Shown piece by piece: positions 22,219 through 35,000 of a stretch of DNA of 64,000 nt. The notes under the pieces are model-generated. The model was not told where the DNA came from, did no database searches, and worked only from the letters and a program-made list of their open reading frames with translations. The stretch spans positions 50,799,090 to 50,863,089 of the forward strand of contig OY755237.1 in the NCBI GenBank assembly GCA_963576725.1. The letters run 5' to 3'. Source of the DNA: Azorinus chamasolen (Eukaryota > Mollusca > Bivalvia > Cardiida > Solecurtidae). The first letter of the stretch is position 1, and each line of letters starts with the position of its first letter. The position numbers and the translations under genes are program-made.

Positions 22219-22673
22219 TTTTTAGCTACACTTTTTCAAACAGTGGAGCTATTGTCATGACCCTCTCGTCGGTGTCGGCGTTGGTTAACCTTTTTGTTAA
22301 GGTCCATTTCTCAGAAACCATCAAAGATATTTGGTTCATATTTGGTATGTATGTTTACTATCACAAGGGCAACCCATTTCACAAGGGTAGGTAACCCTAA
22401 AATTAATTTTGCCATAGTTATGCCCCTTTTTCGACTTAGAATTTTCATTGTTGGTTAAGTTTCATGTTAAGGTCCATGTCTCAGAAACTGTCCAAGATAT
22501 TTGGTTCAAATTTGGTATGCATGTTAACTATTACAATGGGGACCCATTCCACAATGGCAGGTAACCCTAAAATTAATTTTGCTATAGTTATCTGCCCTTT
22601 CTGACTTAGACTTCCACTACACTATCCAGCACTAAAGAAAGTGGAGTGCGCTGTCTGCGGACAGCTCTTGTTT
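22219..22673 (+). mobile_element. HINE-like element, family H (copy H1)
   Basis: TTTTTAGCTACACTTTTTCA / AGTGGAGCTATTGTCATGAC at the 5' end, and two units with GGTCCATTTCTCAGAAAC and AAGATATTTGGTTCA. The 3' end has AAAGTGGAG, the hairpin GCTGTCtgcgGACAGC and TCTTGTTT. A shorter copy lies at 34100-34459. Confidence 0.7.
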
Positions 22674-22825
22674 GGTTCTACCCTATTTCTAAAATCTAAA
22701 TTTAAGATGATCTGGATTTTTCACTTGATTGCTTTGACTGAAATTATGCAAAAATGAAAACCTGACTTTGTGGGGGTCGAAAAAAAGTACTTTGCAGGTA
22801 TACATATAGTGCTGTAAACTATTTA

Positions 22826-23085
22826 TACCCCCAAAAACTTGTTTTAGGGGTTATACAGGAATCATCCACTTGGGCAGTCAGACAGTCAGTTGGTTTGTCC
22901 GCTTTTGATATTTTGAACATTTTGAGATGCCATGAACATCTCTTTCAGTTATAAAGTTATTGAATTTATAATTGGTATACATAATAACCACGAAAATGGT
23001 ATATGTGCAAAGATGCAATTTCCATGTATTTACCACTGGAGAATTATTGCTTGAACTTTTAATATTTTGTGTCATAAAAGTACAA
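22826..23085 (+). mobile_element. Family V fragment (5' part)
   Basis: TTATACCCCCAAAAACTTGT and GGGGTTATACAGGAATCATC, then one array-type unit with TTATAATTGGTATACATAAT, like V1 (3150-4194). Confidence 0.5.
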
Positions 23086-23252
23086 AAATGAGTCATGCAG
23101 GAAACACCACATACAGAACAAACAGTCGCCCGAACAGCATCACAAGGAACAGCAAATGTACATAACTATAAAAACATCAAGAGACGCACAAAGACAAAAC
23201 AAACATACAATAGGGGGAAGATGGAAGTATCGCCTTGGAACGGTCAGTCACA

Positions 23253-23275
23253 GGGGGGGGGGGGGGGGGGGGGGG
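23253..23275. repeat. Poly-G tract (23 G)
   Basis: A homopolymer of 23 G in otherwise ordinary sequence. Its true length is uncertain because such tracts are error-prone in sequencing. Confidence 0.8.
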
Positions 23276-23449
23276 TTAAACCGGTTTATGGGCGCCCAAC
23301 GTCACACTTATTCCATCCCCACCCTAAAAGACAAACAGTGTAAATAAACGTATCCCCTCTCCGACTAATCTACAACAACCGCGATGGCAAATACAGTGGT
23401 AAAGTGCATGTATAACGAAAACATTTAAGTGAACAAACTGTATCCACCT

Positions 23450-24680
23450 ATCGCTCTAACTGTCTGTCTATCTTTAAGTGTTATTAATATGACAAAGATA
23501 ATGTAGTACATCTCCATAAACAGATTTGTATGTATGTCCCATCATTAGGCACTACTTTCATGTCCATCATTAAGCTCCAAATCTCTGTCTATCTTTAAGT
23601 GCTATTCTTATTCATATTGCAAAGATAGAGTAAAATACATGTATGCATCTGTCCATCATTAGGCTGTACTTGTATGTCCATCATTAAGCTCCAAATCTCT
23701 GTCTATCTTTAAGTGCTATTCATATTCATATTGCAAAGATAGGGTACAATACATGTGTGTGTCTGTCCATCATTAGGCTCTACTTGTATGTCCATCATTA
23801 AGCTCCAAATGTCTGTCTATCTTTAAGTGCTCTTCATATTCATATTACAAAGATAGAGTACAATACATGTATGTGTATGTCCATCATTAGGCTCTACTTG
23901 TATGTCCATCATTAAGCTCCAAATCTCTGTTTATCTTTAAGTGCTATTCATATTCATATTGCAAAGATAGAGTACAATACATGTGTGTGTCTGTCCATCA
24001 TTAGGCTCTACTTGTATGTCCGTCATTAAGCTGCAAATCCCTGTCTATCTTTAAGTGCTATTAATATTCATATTGCAAATATAGAGTACAATACATGTGT
24101 GTGTCTGTCCATCATTAGGCTCTACTTGTATGTCCATCATTAAGCTCCAAATCTCTGTCTATCTTTAAATGCTATTAATATGACAAAAGTACTACATTAG
24201 TATGTCTGTCCATCATTAGGCTCTTCTTGCAAGTCTTGCATGTCCATTATTAAGGCTAAATGTCTATCTGTAAGTATTATTAATATCACAAAGATAATGT
24301 ATTTGTATGTCTGTCCATCTTTAGGCTCTTTTTTGCATGTCCATTATTAAGCTCTAATTGTCTGTCTATCTTTAAGTGCTATTGACAAAAGTAAGTTATA
24401 TTAATTATAAGGCTGTCTATGCATATACATCATTAAGCTCTAAAAGATTGCTATGGTAAACAAAAATAACACTCTAAATCTCCATGTCAATTCTGTATAT
24501 CCATCATTTAGCTATAAACATGTGTATTAATATTGCAGTAACTTCTATTACATAGAAACAGTATGTCACCTCAATATTCAGTTCAGTATGACTGTTCATC
24601 ATTAGACTTGTTCTGCATGCCCTTTATTAAACCTCATATATCGGTCTATCTTTAAGTGCTGTTACTTTTTAATTTATAAA
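23450..24680 (-). repeat. Minisatellite array, right arm (inverted relative to 15640-16880)
   Basis: About eight clear units of ~117 bp, each with CTGTCTATCTTTAAGTGCTA, GTCTGTCCATCATTAGGCTC and TTGTATGTCCATCATTAAGC. It is better conserved than the left arm. Units near 23580-24180 are most alike; later ones diverge. Confidence 0.75.
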
Positions 24681-25611
24681 ATCTAATCTTCTGTAAATAT
24701 GTAAATGATAAAAAAGGGCATTGGTTTTTATACTTTTTGAATTTGCTGAAATCATGTACAAAAAAAATATGCTACAGTTTACTATGGGAAGTACAAGCTC
24801 TTAACTTATGGAAGTACAAGCTCTTAAGTTAAGACATTTTAGCTCGTAATCAAAATGTTGGTACGCTTTGCTTAAGCTCTCAATTTAAGACAATTTTTTA
24901 GCCCCTAATATTTTAGCTCTTAATTGCTAAATGTTGGTCCGTCTGTCCGTCCGTCCGTCCGTTAGCAATTTCTTGTGCAACTAACTCCTCCTTTATTTTT
25001 CAACATAATATCTTCAAACTTTCAGGAATGATAGATACTGATGTGTAGTTGTGCATATCAGTGAGATAACTCTCATATCATTTTTCATTCTGGAGTTATT
25101 GCCCTTTGATAGTTTCGGGTAGAAATTTCTTGTGCAACTAACTCCTCCTTTATTTTTCAACATAATTTCTTCAAACTTTCAAGAATGATAGATACTGATG
25201 TGTAGTTGTGCATATCAGTGAGATAACTCTCATATCATTTTTCATTCTGGAGTTATTGCCCTTTGATAGTTTTGGGTAGCAATTTCTTGTGCAACTAACT
25301 CCTCCTTTATATTTCAACATAATTTCTTCAAACTTTCAGGAATGATAGATATTGATGTGTAGTTGTGCATATCAGTGAGATAACTCTCATATCATTTTTC
25401 ATTCTGGAGTTATTGCCCTTTGATAGTTTCGGGTAGCAATTTCTTAGCTTTCAGTAGGCCCAAAGACAAATAAAAGATTACTATTACAATAAGCAGTTTT
25501 ACTCTCCTTGCTATTGCCTTAGCCCTAATAGACCTCATATGCGCAACTTCTGAAGGTTCACACATTGTGTAAATAGAACAGCCTTCGGGCGTATATTGCC
25601 CCGTCTCGTTT

Positions 25612-26337
25612 CATATTTTGATGAAGCATGTGCACTTTGCATCCCATTCAACCAAGCAAAGACTAGCTACTGATTATGTTTATAGGATAAAAGTAAACAC
25701 ATTCAAACTGAAAGCGAAACAATGCAAAATAATAACGTTACGCAGGTGAGGCCTTGAAATGAGACAAATGAAAATTTTACTTTTAGGCTATCTGGGCTGC
25801 TTATTACATTTCTGTTTGATAATTAATGAATTTTGTTGATAGATAAGACATTTGGAAATATAATTAGCATATATTAAATGTATGCTCTATGTATAGATAA
25901 GCAAATGGGGTATATGTGAAAATTGTTATGGTAGGTGAGACAACATTTTGCGACAACTACAATTTCAATAATAACATATAGCTAATTAACTTATAATCGT
26001 GACAAACTTTTAGAGACTGTAGAAAGGTGTTTCACTGTTTGAACATAAGAAATATTTCCAACGGTTAACACGTTTTGTGCTGTCAATATAGAGGTTAAAA
26101 TTTCAAAATTGACCTGCGTCAGCCTAAAATCTCACCCCCTCTACCTCATATGGTAAATTTTTTTTCTATAAACCACTGAGAAAATGTACAAAACTAGTTG
26201 CTACATACTGAGGTATGGTACTGACACATTTTTAACAGAATTTTGCAGGTTTAACATCATTTGAAACAGAACAGTAACAAAGCAAATGCTAGAGACAGGG
26301 TATTTTTCACAATGCGTCAATTATTCAAGAATGGCTG
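25612..26337. other. No recognisable feature
   Basis: AT-rich sequence between element K and element S. No gene, array or terminal repeat is recognised. Confidence 0.5.
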
Positions 26338-28804
26338 TCTAACTCATTACCTCATAGGCTATTTTTAGCTCGCCTGTTTGTAGAACACTAGAGCTTATGC
26401 TATACCCCCGGCGTGAGCGTGGGCGTGAGCGTGGCCAATGTTAAAGTTTTTTGGACGAGTTGTTTTAAAGCTTAATATTTGTACTAGGATGCTGAAATTT
26501 TGTATGGAAATTCATTAGAGGTCAAATATTGCTGTTATGAAGTTAAACATAAAAAACATTTTCAATTTTATCAATTTTTGACATGTTTTGGACTTAGTCC
26601 ATTTGGCAACAAATCACCAGGTTAAAGTTTTTTGGACGGGTTGTTTTAAAGCTTAATATTTGAACTAGGATGCTGAAATTATGTATGGAAGTTCATTTGA
26701 GGTCAAATATTGCTGCTATGAAGTTAAAACATTAAAAATATTTTTCGATTTTATCAATTTTTGACATGTTTTAGACTTAGTTTTTTGTGGGGCCAAAAAT
26801 CACCAGGTTAAAGTTTTTTGGACGGGTTGGTATAAAGCTTAATATTTGTGCTATGATGCTGAAATTTGGTGAGAAGGTTCATATTGTCGAGACCCTTCCG
26901 ACCATGCCAACATTTTTGCCCTTCTGACCTTGACCTTGACCTTTGACCTACTTTTGCAAAAATCTTTAAATACCTATATTATTGGAGCCATTTGGCCTAG
27001 GGCTTCCATACTTGGTATGACCATGCCAGTATTTTTGCCCTTCTGACCTTGACCTACTTTTTCAAAAATCTTTAAATGCCTGTAGTATTTGAACCCATAG
27101 ACCTAGGGCTTCCATACTTGGTATGCAACTTTCTTGTGTTAAGACTTTTCCAACAATATTATTGTTTGCCCTTCTGACCTTGACCTTGACCTTTGACCTA
27201 CTTTTGCAAAAATCTTTAAATGCCTATAGTATTTGAACCAATAGACATAGGGCTTCCATATTTGGTATGATCATGTCAACATTTTTGCCCTCCTGACCTT
27301 GACACTTGACCTACTTTTGCAAAAATCTTTAAATGCCTATAACATCCAACAATATTATCTTTTACCCTTCTGACCTTGACCTTCGACCTACTTTTGAAAA
27401 TATCTTTAAATGCCTATATTATTGGAACCAATAGGCCTAGGACTTCCATATTTGGTATGATCATGCCAACTTTTTTGCCCTCCTGACTTTGACCTTGACC
27501 TACTTTTGCAAAAATCTTTAAATGCCTATAACATTTGAACCAATGGGCCAAAGGCTTCCATACGTGGTATATACTTTCTTGTGTTAAGACCTTTCCAGCA
27601 ATATTGTTTTTGTCATGTTACTTTGACCTTTGACCTAGTTTTGCAAACTTCTTTAAACGCCTATCAAATTTGAACTGGTAGGCCAAGGGCTTCCATACTT
27701 GGTATGCAACTTTTTTGTCTTAAGACTTTTCCAACCATACCATTGTTTTTACCATGTGACCTTGACCTTTGACTTACGTTTGCAAAAGTCTTTAAATGCC
27801 TATAGCATTGCAACAAATAGGCCTAGGGCTTCCATACCTGGTATGACCATGCAAACATGTTTGCCTTTCTGACCTTGACCTTTGACCTACTTTTGCATAA
27901 GTTTTTAAATGCATATACTTCCATACTTGATTTGTATCTTTTCTGTCTGAAGACTTTTTCAAACACACCAATGTTTTTTACCATATGACCTTGACATTTC
28001 ACCTATTTTTGCAAAAATCTGTAAGTGCCTATAACTTGGAACCAATATACCTTATAATATATAGGACTTCCATACTTGGGGTGACCATGCACACATATTT
28101 GCCCTTCTGACATTGAACTTAACATTTGACCTACTTTTGCAAAAGTCTTTAAATGCATATAACATTGGAACAAATAGGCCTAGGGCTTCCATACTTTGGA
28201 TATATATTTCCTGTCTTAAGACTTCCAACCATACCAATGTTTTTTACCATGTGACCTTGACTTTGACCTTTGACCTTCTTTTGCAAAAATCTTTAAATGC
28301 CTATGCTATTGGATGCGATGGGCATAGGACTTCTATACTTAGTATGACCATGCCAACAATTTTACCCTCCTGACCTTCACCTTTGACCTACTTTTGCAAA
28401 AATCGTTAACTGCATAGACCTAGGGCTTCCATATTTGGTATGTATCTTATTTGTTTAATGATCTTTTTAAATTTATGAAAATTGGTATTTGGTTGCCTTT
28501 GGTTGTGATATTGATGCAGTTCAGTTTAAAATGAAAATTGATTTTTTTTGTGTGTTCAATATGACACGTTTTAGACTTAACTTTTAAACAGGCGAGCATC
28601 AGGTGGCTTTGACACCATTTCTGGTTAGATCCAACCTCTTTGAATGAATCTACCAAAAAGGAGCATTAACTAGAGAAACGGAAACTTTTAGAATTTTGTA
28701 GTTCTGAAACCATTGTGATAAATAGAGCATTTGCTCCTATAATGGTTTCATAAAGTGACTTTTACAGAGTCGTATAAAGGCGTTTTTATGGAGGAAAGGG
28801 TTAA
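26338..28804. mobile_element. S-family MITE (copy S2), split by element I
   Basis: CTAACTCATTACCTCATAGG to 26365, resumed at 28626 (ATCCAACCTCTTTGAATGAA) and ending GGAGGAAAGGGTTAA at 28804. The join restores the CTATTTTTAGATC...ACCTCTTTGA order of copy S5 (46001-46227). Confidence 0.7.
26366..28625 (+). mobile_element. HINE-like element, family I, with nuclear-receptor-like motifs in its array
   Basis: 5' TTTTTAGCTCGCCTGTTTG and 3' AAACAGGCGAGC form inverted subterminal repeats. The 3' end has GGTGgctttgaCACC and ATTTCTGGTT. Two arrays: three ~185-bp units with AAAGTTTTTTGGACGGGTTG (26436-26880), then an irregular array (26890-28440) with CTTTAAATGCCTATA, GGGCTTCCATACTTGGTATG and CTGACCTTGACCTTTGACCT. 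Open frames 28052-28373 are by-products. Confidence 0.7.
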
Positions 28805-28886
28805 GTTGACAATTTTTACAGCAGGATATGGGTGACAGGCTCTAATGGAATTTGCTGAGTTCAGTATGTTTCCCATTGTTTTGCAG

Positions 28887-29010
28887 GAAGAATCAACTTG
28901 GTTGAGCTTGCACAGATTTTGAATGTTGACTTCAGCCATATAGAGGGCAAAGTTAATGATATTAAGAATGACAAAAACCTAACCCTTGTCTTAGGACAGC
29001 TTATAGACAG
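28887..29010 (+). CDS. UFL1: UFL1 exon a
   Basis: After TTTTGCAG, the exon reads (G)[41 protein letters not shown] and ends AG|GTATGT. It starts in phase 1 inside a Gly codon and ends after two bases of Arg. It corresponds to the VNIVDLQQVINVD...VLGQLID region of vertebrate UFL1. Confidence 0.9.
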
Positions 29011-32000
29011 GTATGTAAGTTTACAGCTGGGCAACACTTTTATACTCCCACCTGGCACTCCCATACAATACTTTCATATAAAAGTTCCAATTTAGATTTA
29101 GCACAACTTAAATGTCATTTGCAAACAGCCTTAACTTTTTAATCAGTGAATAATCAGCCTTTCTACGCCTATGCAAACAGAGTAGACCCAAATCAGATGG
29201 CTCTTGTAGAAGCCGTCTGATCAGGATCTGCTCTGTTTGCTTATGGTATTATATAGATATGATTCTACAGTTTCAGCCATGGTTTAAAATTCTCTTGTTC
29301 ATTTTCCATTTTAAAACGTCAGATAAATAATATTCATCATGTGCTTATTTTTTACATGATTATTCAAGATAAGACACCAAGTAACTTGGGTTTCAATTTG
29401 TTTGCCATTAGATCAATTATTTCTGAAAAGCATTGTAAGTCTGTTTTTCAAAGAAAAGGGTAGATGGAATAGGTGCCATCTGTGTAGTACATGGCATCAA
29501 GCAGAAGTTTTAGTCCTTTGTCTTAACTTCGTTAAGATTTTTGCTGAGCCTGCTTGCTGTCTATTTGACATAGTCCCTACAATATATTATGTCTCCCCCA
29601 TTTATGGGGAGACATATTGTTTTTGCCAGAGTTGTCTGTCCGTCCGTCTGTCTGTCTGTCTGTCACAAACTTGTGTCGCGCCTATCTCTGAAACCAGTTG
29701 GGCTAGAGTCACCAAACTTCACAGGAATGTTCACCAGCATGAGCTGTTGTGCACCTGGTTTTTTTTAATTGTCTTCCCCTGATAACTTTGGAGTTATTGC
29801 CCCTGATTACTAAAAATTAGAATACTTTGTGTCGCGTGTATCTCTGAAACCGCTAGCACTAGAGTCACAAAACTTTACAAGAATGTTCACCAGCATGAGT
29901 TTGTGTGCACCTGGATTTTTTGAATTGTCTCCCCCTGATACTTGTTGAGTTGTTGCCCCTGATATGAACACTTAAATTCATACAAACTTAGTGTTGCGCG
30001 TATCTCTGAAACCAGTAGGGCTAGAGTCACCAAACTTCACAGGATTGTTCACTAGCATGAGTTGTTTCACACTTGGGGTTTTTGAATTGTCTCCCCTGTT
30101 ACTTTAGTAACTGCCCCTGATGACTTAAAATTAGACAAATTTTACTTAGTGTCGTGCATATCTCTGAAACCGCTAGGGCTACAGTCACTAAACTTCACAG
30201 GAATGTTGACCAGCATGAGTTGTTGTGCACCTGGGAGTTTTGAAGTGTCTCCCCCTGATAACTTTGAAGTTATTGCCCCTGATATGATTACTTAAAATTA
30301 GAGAAACTTTGTGTCATGCATATCTTTAAAACCACTTGGGCTGGAGTCATCAAACTTCACAGGAATGTTGACCAGCATGAGTTGTTGTGCACCTGGGTGT
30401 TTTGAATTGTCTTCCCCAGATATGGTAACTTAAAATTAGAGAAACTTTGTGCTGCACATATCTCTGAAACCAGTAGGGCTAGAGTCACCAAATTCACAGG
30501 AATGTTCACCAGCATGAGTTGTTGTGCATCTGGGTATTTTAATTGTCTCCCCCTGATAACTTTGGAGTTACTGCCCCTTATGAATTAAAATAAGAGAATC
30601 TTTACTTTGTGTCACATGTATCTCTGAAACCAATGTACTAGAGTCACCAAACTTCACAGGAATGTTGACCAGCATGTGTTGTTGTGTACCTGGTTTTTAT
30701 ACGCCCACCTAATAAAGGTGGTCGTATATTGTCGTGGCCCTGTCCGTCCGTCCGTTCGTTCGTTCGTTCGTCCGTCAACATTTTGTTTGTCCACTGTTTT
30801 CTGGAAAAACTATTTGACAGATATTAATGAAACTTCACACAAATGTTAAATGCATCAAGATCTGAAGCTGAGTTGATTCTGAGGTTCATTTGATTTTTCA
30901 TTTCAGAGTTATGGCCCTTGTCCTTAAAAAATATGCAAATAGTTTGTCCGCTGTTTTCTGGGAAAACTATTTGACAGATATTAATGAAACTTCACACAAA
31001 TGTTTAATGCATCAAGATCTGAAGCTGAGTCGATTCTGAGGTTCATTTGATTTGTCGTTTCGGAGTTATGGCCCTTTTACTTAAAAAATAATGCAAATAC
31101 ATGCAAATAGTTTGTCCGCTGTTTTCTGGGAAAACTATTTGAAAGATATTAATGAAACTTTACACAAATGTTAAATGCATCAAGATCTGAAGCTGAGTTG
31201 ATTCTGAGGTTCATTTGATTTGTCGTTTCGGAGTTATGGCCCTTGTCCATAAAAAATATGCAAATAGTTTGTCCGCTGTTTTCTGAGAAAACTATTCGAG
31301 AGATATTAATGAAACTTCACACAAATGTTTAATGCATCAAGGTCTGAAGCTGAGTCGATTCTGAGGTTCATTTGATTTGTCGTTTCGGAGTTATGGCCCT
31401 TTTACTTAAAAAATAATGCAAATACATGCAAATAGTTTGTCCGCTGTTTTCTGGGAAAACCATTTGACAGATATTAATGAAACTTCACACAAATGTTTAA
31501 TGCATCAAGATCTGAAGCTGAGTTGATTCTGAGGTTCATTTGATTTTTCATTTCAGAGTTATGGCCCTTGTCCTTAAAAAATATGCAAATAGTTTGTCCG
31601 CTGTTTTCTGGGAAAACTATTTGAGAGATATTAATGAAACTTCACACAAATGTGTAATGCATCAAGATCTGAAGCTGAGTCGATTCTGAGGTTCATTTGA
31701 ATTGTCGTTTCAGAGTTATGGCCCTTGTCCTTAAAAAATAATGCAAATACATGCAAATAGTTTGTCCGCTGTTTTCTGGGAAAACTATTTGACAGATATT
31801 AATGAAACTTTACACAAATGTTTAATGCATCAAGATCTGATGCTGAGTTGATTCTGAGGTTCATTTGATTTTTCATTTCAGAGTTATGGCCCTTGTCCAT
31901 AAAAAATATGCAAATAGTTTGTCCGCTGTTTTTTGGGAAAAGTATTTGACAGATATTGATGAAACTTCACACAAATGTTTAATGCATCAAGAGAGTTATT

Positions 32001-35000
32001 GCCCTTTTACTTAAAAAAAATGCAAATAGTTTGTCCGCTGTTTTCTGGCAAAACTGTTAGACAGATATTAATGAAACTTCATACACATGTTTAATGCATC
32101 AAGACCTGAAGCTAAGTCGATTCTGAGGATCAGTTGATTTGTTGTTTCGGAGTTATGGCCCTTGCACTTAAAAAAATAATGCAAATCTATGCAAATATGA
32201 GGATGGCCATAACCTTTTCATTTGAAATGATATTTACTTCAATTGTTTTATATGGTTAAACCTTAATGTGAATTTTCACATATATTGCGGGGGTTTTGAT
32301 ATGTCATTTTATTCTAAAGTTATGGTCCTTGAACTTCGTGTGTTCGTTGCTTTGTTAGTCAGTCAACTTTTAGTTTGTCTGTTGTTTTCTGGGAAAACTA
32401 TTAAAATGATATAAATGAAACTTAACACAAATGTTTTAAGCAACAAAATTTGAAGCTGAGTTTATTTTGAGGTTCATTCAGTTTGTCTTTACAGAGTTAT
32501 AGCCGTTGCACTTTACAAAAATCTGCAAAAATGAGGATTAGCTGTAACTTTTTTATTTAATAAGATATTCACTTCATTTTTTTAAAGAATAGTATCACCT
32601 TAATATGGAAATCAAGATCTGAAGCACAGATTAGAAAATGTCAACACTTATAAGGCATGTTGAATCAGAGAAAGTTTGCAAGTGGGCATATTATGTACCG
32701 TATGCGGTACTCTTGTTTTTAATTGTATCCCCCTGATAACTTTGGAGTTATTTCCCCTGATGACTTAAAAATTAGACCCTGATAAGTTTGGAGTTACAGA
32801 TATTACATTTGTGTATTGGAAAGAGAATGGGAGGGGGAGACATCTGTTTTTGTGACAAAAACAAACCTCTAGTGTTAAGTGTATGTGCGTCAGTATGATT
32901 TTGTCCTGGCCATAACTTACTCTCCCTTGACAGAATTTGATATAATTTTACGTGTGTCTTATTCATAAGTAAATGATGTGTTGCACATCAAAATTATAAC
33001 TCTAGAATCATCTGTTTTGAATTGTCTGCCTTTTCCCCTAGTCCAGGTCATTTTGTATGGACATAATTATTTCAATATACTTTGGGCACATGTCTTTACT
33101 CTTAGTCATGAGTAGACAGTGTGCGACATCCAAGTACCATACCTCTTGCATCACCTGTTTTTGAATTACACATTTATCACATTATGTTTTTGTCACACTT
33201 TTGAGTAGGTGACACATCTGTTCCTTTGAACATGTTTGTTAAAATTGAAGGGTTTGTTTGATACAGGAGCTACTTGGACCGGCTAGCAGAGGATATTAAT
33301 GATGACCTACAAGAGAAGGGACATGTGACAATACCTGAACTAACAAAACAGTATGATCTGCCTGCAGACTTCCTATCGGAGGTGTGTATACTCTCTGTTT
33401 GTTCAGTGTACTAAATGGCTCTTTTCATTTGTAATCTTATATCCTGGTACTGTCTTCATGTGATTCACACGGAAATTGTATCATGGCTGAACATAAGTCA
33501 TAGATAAGGAAAATCATCATTTCTCTATCTACTTTTATTTTTTAACCATTTGTTAGAATTGTCTTGAGTAGACAGTTCTAAAGAGTGTTCATGATATAGA
33601 GTTTTGTGAAGAAACAAGGAAATTGTGTCTTAACCCATTCCTCCATAAATACGCCTTTCTACGCCTCTGTAAAAGTCACTTTTTGATAAATAGAGCATTT
33701 GCTCCTAACTCCATTTATCACAATGGGTTCAGAACTACACAATTCAAAAAAATTCCTTTTATCTACTTAATGCTCCTTTTCGGTAGATTTATTCAAAGAA
33801 GTGGGTCTAAAAATAGCCTATGAAGGAATGGGTTAACTCTTTACACAATGGAGAGTATTTGATAACTTTTACAATGTGTTTATAGAGTTGATGCAGACAG
33901 ATTTGGCTAAGAGAAAATACATTGTGCTGAAATAGTTAACTTTTGGTTACAGAATCTGTTTGCCAGATTAGGGACCATAGTACATGGCCAAGTGGACAAG
34001 TACAATAAAAATGTGATCTTTACTCCAGCCTTTGTGGCTCGAATGAGAGCCCGAATCAGAGGAGCATTCAGTGCTGTAACTAGGTAAGATAGTTTCTATT
34101 TGCTCCACTTTTTCAAAAAGGTGAGTTATTGTCATGACCCTCTCGTCGGCTTCAGCGTTGGTTAACCATTTTGTTAAAGTCCATTTCTCAGAAACCATCA
34201 AAGATATTTGTTTCACATTTTTCGACTTAGAATTTTCATTGTTTGTTAAGTTTTAATTCCCTGTCTCAGAAACTGTCCAAGATATTTGGTTCAAATTTGG
34301 TACGTATGTTAACTATTATAAGGGGGACCCATTTCACAAGGGCAGGTAACCCTAAAATTAATTTTGCTATAGATATATCCCCTTTTCGACTTAGACTTCC
34401 ACTACACTAACCAACACTAAAGAAAGTGGAGCTCGCTGTCTGCGGACAGCTCTTGTTTAAACCCTCTCTAGAATTACCTCAAAGAAGTTCATTCTGTTTT
34501 TAGCTCGACTATTCGAAGAATAGTGGAGCTATCCTACTCGCCCCGGCGTCGGCGTCCGCGTCCGCGTCACACTTTGGTTAAGGTTTTTGTTAAAGTCCAC
34601 TTTTTGCCTCTAACCATTGGAATAAAGCTTTGAAACCTTGGAACACTTGTTCACCATCACAAACTTCATCTGTAGGTAAGAGTACATAACTCTGTCAAGC
34701 ATTTTGACAGAATTATGGCCCTTTTTAACTTAGAACATTTGGTTAAGGTTTTTGTTAAAGTCCACTTATTTACATAACCCTTTGAGATAAAGTATTAAAA
34801 CCTGGAACACTTGTTCACCATCACAAACTTCATCTGTAGGTAAGAGTACATAACTCTGTCAAGCATTTTGACAGAATTATGGCCATTTTTAACTTACAAT
34901 TTTTGGTTAAGGTTTTTGTTTAAGTCCACTTATTTACATAAACCTTTGAGATAAAGCTTTGAAACTTGGAACATTTGTTCACCACCTCAAGCTTCATATG

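Larger units (their letters stand above)
15030..24937. mobile_element. 9.9-kb segment bounded by 31-bp inverted repeats and inverted minisatellite arrays
   Basis: The ends are CCAACATTTAGCAATTAAGG... at 15030-15060 and its complement at 24907-24937, with one mismatch in 31. Further inward both sides have a GGGGCTAATAGCCCC-type motif and then arrays of one minisatellite in opposite orientation (left 15640-16880, right 23450-24680). It sits in the (TCCG)n tract of family K. Foldback and Galileo-type DNA transposons have long inverted repeats with internal tandem arrays; placement there is inference. The only coding trace of its own may be the fragment at 17075-17320. Confidence 0.55.
14679..25611 (+). 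mobile_element. HINE-like element, family K, split by a ~10-kb insertion
   Basis: The 5' end is TTTATACGCCCGAAGGGACG with (GTCC)n. The 3' end has the inverted CCTTCGGGCGTATA with the hairpin GGGCgtatattGCCC, then CGTCTCGTTT. Own sequence: 14679-15029 (including nested E at 14743-15000) and 24938-25611, which holds three 157-bp tandem units (24965-25440) carrying CTTGTGCAACTAACTCCTCC. The terminal repeats pair across the gap, so everything between 15030 and 24937 is an insertion. Confidence 0.6.

Noticed and set aside
23253..23275. Poly-G tract as a G-quadruplex regulatory element
   Set aside because: A homopolymer of uncertain length with no neighbouring gene; the poly-C at 49281 is similar.
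23450..24680. Regularly spaced repeats that could suggest a CRISPR array
   Set aside because: Units are ~117 bp without repeat/spacer alternation, the context is animal-type, and the array is mirrored at 15640-16880.
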